A DNA stretch of 64,000 bases, taken from NCBI GenBank assembly GCA_030159075.1, contig BROG01000809.1:124001-188000 (forward strand), given 5' to 3'. The position numbers and the translations under genes were made by a program. Each line of letters opens with the position of its first letter. Position 1 is the stretch's first letter. The notes under the pieces were generated by a model. It did not search any database. It was given only the letters and a program-made list of their open reading frames with translations, and was not told the DNA's origin. The DNA is from Atrina japonica (Eukaryota; Mollusca; Bivalvia; Pterioida; Pinnidae). This document shows positions 55,230-64,000 of this stretch, piece after piece.

Positions 55230-56606
55230 CTGCAAGAGATGTGAAAAAATTTAAGCATCACATATATGTCCTTTCTAACAACAAGTTACTGCAGTATATA
55301 AACACTGTATTTTAATGCTGACTTTGTCGATCAGTTTTACTTTTTCTTTTATAATTTGGTTTAAGATACCAAAATCAAGAAAAATTTAGTTTTCAAGGCA
55401 AATATCTTATTATTTTTTAAAAGTTCAAAGTTTTTAAATAAGAGGCTAATAGATGATTTTAGAAATCTCTATATGCTGGTTATATCAGTTTCTGAGAGAT
55501 TCCTTCAGTTTTATTGTAGATAAGTTGTAGATAATGACCAAAACCAGCTTTAAGGGTAGGCCTATAAGGGGCCAAATCAGTCATGTAAATATTTTGTAGA
55601 TTTTTGTATGGTGATTATTTCAGGTAGCATCTGCTCTTTATCTCATATATTTTATTTAGCTATAAAGTAATATATTTTGTGGGCCAATATCTTTCGAATT
55701 TCAGACATGGCAGCCATATTGAGTGAGAAGTCAGAATTACAAAACATATAACATAAAAAAAATACAAATAACCCAATATGATGGATTGTGGCCTGAAAGA
55801 TAATTTAAAGTTTTGCTGTGTTTAGTTTTACATGTTTTAAAAGGAGAAAATTTATAAATAGTTGTGAAAATATAACAGTGGAATCTCATCATCTCAAAAT
55901 TCACAGACAGCTCTATTAACGTATATACATCTGAAATTACAGATAACCGAAATTTTCAATTGACATATTTTCTATTCTTATTGGACAACTAAACAGACCT
56001 ATCCAGGCTACTGCTTAATTTAAATTGGGTTTAAGCAATTTGGGGATATCCGGGCAATTACGGACAGCAGGTAAATATGGACGTGTTAATAATAAAATGT
56101 TATCACACTACAATCTAACTACCAATACTGAGTTGTTTTATATATTTGATGTATTACGGATCCGTATATTTATTTTTCCTTTCAAAATTCACCGATCCCA
56201 CATTGCAGATGGCATAAATAGCATGCGCGAAAATAACAGTCCTCCGGTTGTAAGTTCTCTTGCGGGAAATTTCAAATCTTCTACCCAGTGACGTGCAAGT
56301 CTTCAAGTGACTCAGACTGTAATTCTTTATATATGATAACCTGTTGAAACTTGTAATTCAGATATAGAGTATTTAAATTTTCAATATTGATAATACATGA
56401 ATATCATATCTTGATGACAAATCAACACAATAAATATTTTTCAATGTCTGTATTTTCCCGATAATTTTTATAGTAGTAGTTCAATTACGGACACTTTCAA
56501 TTTAGGTTTAAAATCTGAGATTTACTTGTAGGTCTAACTTATGTCTCAGACGTAAATATTACTTTAAATTTTTTTTTTAAATCATTTAAATTATTTTATT
56601 TTGAGA

Positions 56607-57600
56607 ATGCCCAAAAAACATATTCCTAAAGTAAAAGGAAAATATAACCCTTACACATAAGATAGTATAAAAGTTGCTGTAGACACCGTTAAAATGGAAC
56701 AATGTCTATACGAAAGGTAGCAGCTCAATTCGGGGTACCAAAATCTAGCATAAGTGACTGCCTACAAAATAAATATTCAGATCCTGGGAAATCAGGGAGA
56801 AAACCCATGTAATTTGAAAATTGTATAGTTGAAACTCTTAAAGAGGCTTCACGACAGGGTATCAACATTTCACGAAAGCAACTGTTAACACGCATGGGTA
56901 CTCTATGCAAAAAAATAAACACCACACCTTTTAAAAATGCCATGCCAAATAAAGATTGGTTTGAGGGATTGAAAAAAAGACACCTGGAATTAACTGTAAG
57001 GAAACTGGAAAAAATTACCACTACACGAGCTAGGATGTTGAATCCTACAATTATAGAGAACTTTATGTGTGATTTAGGAAATATTCTATGTACTTTGAAC
57101 ATAGAAGAAAAACCTAAAGTTATTTGGAACTGTGATGAAACAGGTAAGCAGTTTGAACACCAAACTGTGATGAAACAGGTAAGCAGTTTGAACACCAAAC
57201 TGTGAAGGTGATCGCCAAAAAAGGAGTGAAAAATGTTGTTGGCAGGACGACTGTGAACCGCCCAAACATTATAATTATTGCATGTGTTGATGCCGCTGGA
57301 GAAAAAATGTCTCCACTTTTTATTGTCAAATGCAAAACTTCAAAATTGTTGCATGGTTTAAATTCTCTGGCTGGCCCCTAGGATCCAGGTGGTTCTTTCA
57401 GCCTGACGGCTAGACGAATAATGATATAGTAGAAAAGCGGTTTTGAGATATATTTTTGGTTGAATGCAGACCAACTTCTCTTTTTAGATGGCCATGCATC
57501 TCATGAAACTTTATCAATACTAAAACTGGCCATGCAAGAAAATATTCATATATTCAGTTAACCGCCCTACACAACCCTGGAGTTGATTGTCTCGTGTTTT
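56607..57600 (+). pseudogene. pogo/Tigger-type transposase remnant
   Basis: A Tc1/mariner-superfamily transposase with CENP-B-like DNA-binding head and DDE domain. Starts MPKKHIPKVKGKY at 56607; the helix-turn-helix reads VAAQFGVPKSSISDCLQNKY near 56710. Then TPFKNAMPNKDWFEGLKKRH and VIWNCDETGKQFEH, whose D starts the DDE triad (57118-57160), and LFLDGHASHETL, the second D region, near 57485. Stops near 56659 and 56809, frameshifts, and a 35 bp tandem duplication at 57145-57208 break it. The rest of the catalytic domain is missing. Confidence 0.82.
57138..57208 (+). repeat. 35 bp tandem duplication in the transposase
   Basis: TGTGATGAAACAGGTAAGCA through CACCAAAC is present twice in a row. 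The duplication creates an artificial frame end (TVMKQVSSLNTKL). Confidence 0.9.
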
Positions 57601-58089
57601 GCTTCTAATCATGTTATTAATAATGATATTTTTTGCATACAAAAAGTAAATCTTCAATTGCAGAAGGTAATTTCAAGATAACAAGTGAAAATTCCACAAT
57701 ACTTTGATACTTAGGACCAGAAACATACTTCAACATAAGTGAAATTTTCAGATAAAAATTTGAGAAATCCAGAAAGAAAGTATGGTAATATATAAATACA
57801 TGTATATAGTAAAAAAATCTGGAACGGCATTAGACAAAACAGGAATTTCAACTCAATCGATTCTGACATAATAAGGTTTCTCTGTTACATTCTAGCCTAA
57901 TATACTGTCACCTTTTGTTTTTCATAATTTTGGAGGTATAAAGGGTTTGGCAATATATCTAAGTTTACTATTTTCAAGGTGTAGTCGTTTTCATGTCTTT
58001 AATCCCTGCTATAACCCTATATCTTATCCTGTTTACAACACACTACTGTAAATTGGAATATATTGGTCATTGTTTAAGTTTATCCAATT

Positions 58090-58420
58090 TGGCAACCCTA
58101 CCAAATTGGCCAAAATTAACCCATCCAAAGTATGTTTAAGGGGAACCTAAATGTCAAATTTCATAAAGATCCCTTCAGTACTTTCGGAGAAATAGTGATA
58201 ACAAATTTTAATTGTCAAAATCCAAGATGGCCACCTAGCAGCCATTTTGCAGATCCGCCTGAAAATGTACAATGCACAACTAGACCTCAAGGAGAACCTA
58301 TATGTCAAATTTTATAAAGATCCCTTCTGTACTTTCTGAGAAAGAGCGATAACAAGAATTGTTTAAGGACGGACAACGGACTGATAAGAAAAGCCCACCA
58401 TCTGTTGATGGTGGGCTAAT
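58090..58420 (+). repeat. Dispersed repeat with duplicated core and terminal hairpin
   Basis: Two diverged copies of AAGG(G)GAACCTA(A/T)ATGTCAAATTT + AAAGATCCCTTC(A/T)GTACTTTC at 58138 and 58291, then a 10 bp hairpin AGCCCACCAT / ATGGTGGGCT at 58392-58417. Similar hairpin-ended non-autonomous repeats are common in mollusc genomes. Confidence 0.6.
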
Positions 58421-59808
58421 GAAAATAAATCAATTAATGTAGATCTAAACAAAAAAATCAATTTCCTGCCTCTAAATAAATTCAAAATTAACATTCTAAA
58501 TTTTATTTGTTGTATCATCCGCACTAGGCTGATGTTTCTGCTACTATTTATAAGCGATTTTTTTTTTTGGTGCCTGATATTACCCCCCAAAATCACTTAA
58601 AATCGGGGCAGAAATATTGGCCTACTTCTACATCACTTTTAAATATTGTCTGTCCTGCATTAATACTCATTTCAAAATAAAACGTGAGCATTTATGGAAC
58701 CTACTTAGATTTAACATGACACTGGGAACAGGTAAAATAATTTTTTTCAACGCGAAATATGGCTGTGATTTAAAACAAATTTTACGGCTTGTAATATCGA
58801 ACGTTAACAATCCTATTTACGATTTAGGGCTATTTGTTAATACTGGTACATGAACACATACTCTGCCTAGACTAAATAAACAACCAAACAACATTCTCTA
58901 TCTTGTATTAATTAATATAAATAACTGTATGGAGTGAAAAAAACAGTTTACCCAGTGTTTATTGCTAAAAAAATAATTTTTCATCAACATAATTTTAGCC
59001 ATAAAGTAGCGTTGTAGGAAATTGATCTATCACCACTTTCACTTATAGACATCAACGCTTATGGCAATGGATAAACTTTATTTTTTGTAAAAGACATCGT
59101 TTCTCTTTGAATTCATTATGGACAGACCCATTACACAAAAAGTTTAGGTTTATACATCCCAATCTAATTGTGATAACCTTCAAAAGTTGTGATAAATGCC
59201 ATGTAAACACCTGAAAATGGACATGGCCATTTTCCCCAACTTCTTGGGAAACAAGAACCGGAAATTGTAACATTAAATGTTCGATTTACCTCCCTCCTTT
59301 CCCTTTTTGATATCAATTCATTCAGTATACAAGTGACCGCTCACTGAAATTGATCAGTCACTGGTTATGAAAGGCATGTGTTCACCATATAGGGTGTATA
59401 AATAAAGGAAATATGTACGGGGAATCTCATTAAGGCAGGTTATGTATAGCTATTAGTTGACAAACACATCAGTTTGATAGTTTTGAAAATGGACAGGAAC
59501 GTATTCATAATGAATTTCATGCGCCACTTGCATAACAAGCACCTCCTACTCGATGCTATCTGCTCTATTCTGCTTTTGTTTTTATTTTTTTGTGGACTAG
59601 AAAACATATATGTTCTTGAGAGTTAAATAGAAATTGATTTAGCTTCATGTTGGTATCAGCGATATGTAGGCTAATTATTTCTATTTACATCGCTGTACTG
59701 CTTACAGGATAGCCCTTGATGAAAATTCGAAGTAAACCCATAATAGGTTGTTATTACAAAACAACCCATAAAAAGTAATTACTTAAACGTTTCATATAAC
59801 CAAACATT

Positions 59809-59942
59809 TATTGACTGGGCCTGACACCAACATAAATTTTGTTGGCAGCCTCGCTCTTGACTATTGCCCTCTGCGTCATGTTGGGAAAAGTCAAGACCTC
59901 GAGTGCCAAAAAAATTGCTGTTGCCCTCAGACCCAGTCAATA
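59809..59942. repeat. 134 bp foldback hairpin
   Basis: Arms of about 55 bases pair with the first 16 bp almost perfect (TATTGACTGGG(C/T)CTGA) and the remainder about three-quarters paired, around a loop near CCCTCTGCGTCATG. It could be a small foldback transposon or a non-coding RNA hairpin. Confidence 0.7.
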
Positions 59943-60512
59943 ATTGTACAATGTTAACTTTTATCATTTCCATTTAAAATTAATCTTTAACAGGCCGGTA
60001 ATAGTAAGGCTCTTTTTATATCCCCCATCTACTCATAATTATTTATTGAGGTGTGATAATTGCTGTATAAACACATGACGTGACGATCATTCCCCCCCCC
60101 CCCACCCACCCAAAAATCTCAAAGAAATGAGATTTGAAAATTGTGACACACCATGTTCGAGTTATCTCCCTTCTCAGTTGTAATATGAAGTAAGCAAGTG
60201 ACTGTTGGATAACAGTTTTTATCATACCTGTTTATTCACTTGGTCAGGCAATATGGTAAAGAGATTTAACATGCATAAACGACCATTTGTACTAGATAAT
60301 CAGTGGCGGATGGTAGTGGTGTTTAATATAAAGAGGAATTATATGGGAGGGAATTTCCTCTTCACGAAATAGTGGCATTATGCAAGTTTGGCATTATAAC
60401 GGGGGTTGATGTATTGAAAGAGACCTGTATATAGACGGTAACTGGTAAACATTGTGAAAGATCAATGTCAAAACATTCCTTATTAAGTTATATTTACTAA
60501 TCTTTTACTTAC

Positions 60513-60644
60513 AAGTTGACCTTGATGACTAAATTGATACAATTTCCCATCAACACATCCGACACATGGCCCACATTTGGTGAATGTTGGTGAAGAAAAC
60601 ACAGGTTTCCCACAGTCAAATTTCCACAAATCATTCCCGGTTAC
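60513..60644 (-). CDS. AASDH: AASDH internal exon (propeller blade)
   Basis: 132 bases, exactly 44 codons: VTGNDLWKFDCGKPVFSSPT then FTKCGPCVGCVDGKLYQFSH, QGQL. Flanked on the minus strand by an AG acceptor (60646-60645) and a GTAAGT donor (60512). It ends in phase 0 and the next exon begins ATA TGG GTT, so the two join in frame as consecutive blades of the PQQ-like propeller (W-K-F motif, FSSPT, VGCVDG). Further 5' exons lie beyond the window. Confidence 0.85.
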
Positions 60645-61179
60645 CTTTAAAATAGAATTCTACAACATTTGAATAAGAATTTTAATTGACAAAAATTATA
60701 TGTACATGCAGATGTATTTTGAGAAATAAATAGTATGTTTACAAGATGAGAAATTGTCCTGTTTTAGCATAGCTAAATCAAGTCTCCTTTTCAAGGAAAT
60801 GAAAGAGTACTGTTATGTCTTTGACAATGTTTAGTTCAAGAGAAATATTGTATTAATTAATGTTTGTTAATAATTGACACATATATTTAATTCATTGAAT
60901 ATTTGATGGAAGTTTGAGTTTGAGGAAGTTTATGTGTCAATTTCCAATGTTTGTGTAAATTATATAATAGTATGCTATTGTGCTCTGGTGACATAATATG
61001 GGATTTAGGAAATGTTTGAATTATGTTACAGTAATTTGGTGTAGTCTGTTGATAAAATGGCTTTGAGGAACTATATTCTAAATGAAGATGGGACATGTAT
61101 GTAATATAATCACTACAATGGAAATACTGAAAAAGGTTTTTATTGGAAGGTGCACACTGGCAATAAAAATGTGTATACT
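60645..61179. other. AASDH intron, upstream part
   Basis: No exon or repeat recognised on either strand; AT-rich. Confidence 0.4.
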
Positions 61180-61930
61180 AGTTAATAGGGACAGCATTTT
61201 ATTTACCAAATGGCAATAACTGTGAAAAAAAAGGGTAGATCCCAGTAATTTTTGTTCATGACACATCATTTTGATGTCATTACCATGTATACCAAATATC
61301 ATCCTATCTCAAATTCATAGAGATATGCTTTGGGCAGTACTTTTTAACAAAGGGAAATAACTGTAATAAAAGGGCAGATCCCTATAATATTTTATCATTA
61401 CACATCTTCTTGATGTCATTGCTATGTATAACAAATATCATCATCTAATTTCAAATACAGAGAAAGTAATGCTCTGGAAAGTATTTTTTAACAAAGGGCA
61501 ATTACTGTAATAAAATGGTCAATCCTCATAATTTTGTTCATGCCATATTGTCTTGATGTCATTGCTATGTATATCAAATATCATCATTGTATCTCAAATA
61601 CATAGAAAGTTATGCTCTAGTCAGTATTTTTTTTTGACAAAGGGCAATAACTTTGTAATGAAAGGGTCAATCCCCATAATTTTTGTTCATGACACATCAT
61701 CTTGATGTCATTACCATGTATATAAAGTATCATGATCTTATCTCTGATACATAGAGAGTTGAGCTCTGCACAGCGTTTTTTAACAAAAGGCAACAACTCT
61801 GTAAATAAAGAGCCGATACTCATGTTCATGACACATCGTCTTGATATCATTACCAAATAGTGTCATCCGATCTTAAGTTCAAAGAGAGTTAAGCACCAGA
61901 CAGGCATTTATTGAAAGAAGAAGAAACTTG
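61180..61930 (+). repeat. Tandem repeat, about 120 bp unit
   Basis: Six diverged units, each with AACAAAGGGCAATAACTGT, AAAGGGTCAATCCC(C)ATAAT, TGTTCATGACACATCATCTT, GATGTCATTACCATGTATA and AATACATAGAGA. The two minus frames (61078-61302, 61617-61856) are repeat translations and read alike. Confidence 0.85.
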
Positions 61931-62334
61931 TATGAAATTGATATATCTCCCTTCTGCAAAGGGGAGACATAAATATCATGTATAGCACAAATACACTAGA
62001 TGAAAGTTCAAACTAAACATTTCAACTACTCTAGCCAATCATTATCACTGTAAGGACAAATAAGGTTTAGTGATCTGAAATCTAGAAACATTTACTCATA
62101 CAATGTAGTTTAGTGCTTTGAAAATATATGACAAATTTACAGATTACTTGAGCAGTTGTGTTTAAATTTATTTGTCAACTTTATGCCATAAAAATCTAGT
62201 GCATTTATGTTTACACAGAAATATCTAAAATTCAATTGGCATTTAATTATCTCATTTTACAATCTAACACATGGAAAAGTCTGTCACTGATCAAGTGACA
62301 AAAGTCATTTATTCTTCAAATGATACAACACTGG

Positions 62335-62520
62335 AAGCTAATACAGTATCTTGACATGGAACATTACAGTACCTACACTAGAAATGGAACATTACAGTCT
62401 CTACGCTAGAAATGGAACATTACAGTCTCTACGCTAGAAATGGAACATTACAGTATCTAGACATTGAATATAACAGTATTTAGAGAAGGAATTTTATAGT
62501 ATCTATACATGCAACATTAC
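62335..62520 (+). repeat. Short tandem repeat, about 31 bp unit
   Basis: GGAACATTACAGTCTCTACG + CTAGAAAT repeated five to six times, the last units decayed. Confidence 0.85.
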
Positions 62521-62529
62521 AGTATTTAT

Positions 62530-64000
62530 ACAAGAGGCCCAATGGGCCTTAAGTCGCTCACCTGACAAAATTGGTCAATATTGCAGAAAACATAAAAAAT
62601 GTGAAAAAGTTAAAATCACTAAAAAACGAAAAATAGTAGGCTCATTGCCGGTGATCACTGAACAACAGGGAAAAACAGTGCAAAATATGAAAATGTCCAC
62701 TTAAAAGGGGAAATTACTCCGATAAGGATCAACCTGACAATTTAATTCCTGTTGACTTTTTTCGTAGATCTTTGTGTACTGAACATTTTTGGTTCTTTTC
62801 CTTTCTATCCATTATTCTTTTCAAGATAAAAGGACAAAACTGTCAAAAACATGTGAAATCCACTTAAAAGGGGAAATAACTCCCATAAGGGGCAATCTGA
62901 CAATTTTGGCCCAATTGACTTTTTTGTAGATCTTTGCATGCTGAACATTTTCTCTCCTTTCACTTTTAATGTACCTATTATATTTTCAAGATAATGTTAA
63001 AAAACATGAAAAATCTACTTAAGAGAAAAAACTCATGTAAGGGGCAACCTGAAAATTTCGACATTTTTGTTGATCTTTGCGTGCTGAACATGTTTGCTAC
63101 TTTCACTTTTACTGTAGCTATTATATTTTTCAAGATAATAGTCAAAAACACAAAGAATCCACTGAAAAGGGAAATAACTCCCATAAGGGGCAACCTGACA
63201 ATATTGGCCCTCTTGACATTTTTTGTCAATCTTTGCCTGCTGAACATTTTTGCTTTTTTATTTTTACTCTACCTATTATACTTTTCAAGGTAATCCAAAA
63301 ACATGAAAAATCCATTTAAAAGGGGGGTAACCTGACAATTTTGGACCTGCTGACATGTTTGTTGATCTTTGCATGCTGAACATTTTTGCTTCTTTCACTT
63401 ATACTAAATCTATTATACAATATTGGCTGTCTTGACATTTTGTTCAATCTTTGTGTGCTTAACATTTTTGCTTTTTTATTTTTTTTTTTTTTGTTTTGGT
63501 TTTTTTTTGCTTTTTTATTTTTACTCTACCTATTTTACTTTTTAAGGTAATGTAAAAAAACATCCAAAAACATGAAAAATCCAATTAAAAGGGGAAATAA
63601 CTCCCAGAAGGGGCAATCTGACAATTTTGGCCCATGTGACATTTTTGTCGATCTTTGCATCCTGAACAGTTTTGCTTATTTTATTTTTACTCTACCTATA
63701 AAACTTTTCAAGATCATGTCAAAAAACATCCAAAACCATGAAAAATCTACTTAAAAGGGAAAAAACTCCTGACAATTTTGGCTGTGTTGACATTTTTGTT
63801 GATCTTTGTGTGTTGAACAGTTTTGGTTATTTATTTTTACTCTACCTGTTATACTTTTCAAGATAATGTCAAAAAATTGCCAAAACATGAAAAATCTACT
63901 TAAAGGGGGAAATAAATCCCATAAAGGGCAACCTGACAATTTTGGTCTTGTCAACATTTTTGTAGATCTTTGCATGCTGAACATTTTTTTTCTTGCTTTC
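62530..64000 (+). repeat. Tandem repeat, about 160-200 bp unit, to the window end
   Basis: Opens with AAGAGGCCCAATGGGCCTTA, a short palindrome, then units with GGGGAAATAACTCCCATAAG, GGGCAACCTGACAATTTTGG, GATCTTTGC(A/G)TGCTGAACAT, CTACCTATTATACTTTTCAA, AAAACATGAAAAATCCACTT. About eight units, with deletions in some. Short frames here are repeat translations. Confidence 0.9.

Larger units (their letters stand above)
55230..60512 (-). other. AASDH intron (5.3 kb)
   Basis: Bounded by GTAAGT at 60512-60507 and TCTTGCAG ending at 55230 on the minus strand. It contains the pogo transposase remnant (56607-57600), a repeat with terminal hairpin (58100-58420) and a foldback (59809-59942). The rest (55230-56600, 57600-58100, 58420-59800, 59943-60510) shows nothing coding. 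Confidence 0.7.

Noticed and set aside
61078..61856. Minus-strand 74-79 residue similar frames as a small gene family
   Set aside because: Their similarity comes from the about 120 bp tandem repeat; no promoter, no coding bias.

Overview
The window looks like one contig from an invertebrate nuclear genome, most likely a bivalve mollusc. It is AT-rich, has spliced host exons, and carries Penelope-like, CR1/L2-type and pogo elements plus long satellite and minisatellite arrays. No bacterial operon and no rRNA or tRNA gene was seen. The mollusc assignment rests on the general look of the repeats and is an inference.

Host genes are few. Positions 35-789 hold the last exon of a zinc-finger-like gene. 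On the minus strand 54162-60644 hold the last two visible exons of AASDH (beta-alanine-activating enzyme), with a 5.3 kb intron containing a dead pogo/Tigger transposase and a long hairpin. The last AASDH exon carries an unusual Cys/His-rich 17-residue tandem repeat inside its beta-propeller.

The left part (3.9-7.85 kb) holds a broken CR1/L2-type LINE with a damaged 2A-like motif, an APE endonuclease and an RT, split by a Penelope 3' fragment. Related Penelope copies lie at 33.3-33.9 kb (minus) and 43.9-45.75 kb (plus).

From 13.02 to 28.59 kb there is a complete Polinton/Maverick (adintovirus-like) element between about 200-250 bp terminal inverted repeats. Genes: protein-primed PolB (+), integrase (-), a run of small membrane or structural proteins (-), a penton-like minor capsid protein (-), a conserved 346-residue protein (+), a coiled-coil membrane protein (-), double-jelly-roll major capsid protein (+), packaging ATPase (+), a Cys-rich protein (-) and a probable ssDNA-binding protein (-). 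PolB replicates and the integrase inserts the element; the capsid proteins and ATPase would build and fill particles. The ATPase and several small genes are open, but PolB, integrase, capsid, coiled-coil and SSB-like genes all carry stops or frameshifts. The left third is far more damaged than the rest, and the damage is insertion-biased.

From about 35.0 to 42.2 kb lies a second, less familiar DNA-virus-like locus: an EsV-1-7 cysteine motif gene, a small gene with a TATA box, a truncated PolB pseudogene, and a convergent, internally deleted copy of the same PolB. Three genes of this locus end in histone-mRNA-type 3' stem-loops followed at constant spacing by a purine-rich element. This is the most novel signal in the window.

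From 42.2 to 54.03 kb lies a satellite of about 47 bp units interrupted by a Penelope insertion with an inverted piece of its own target. The right end (61.2-64 kb) holds three more tandem-repeat families.
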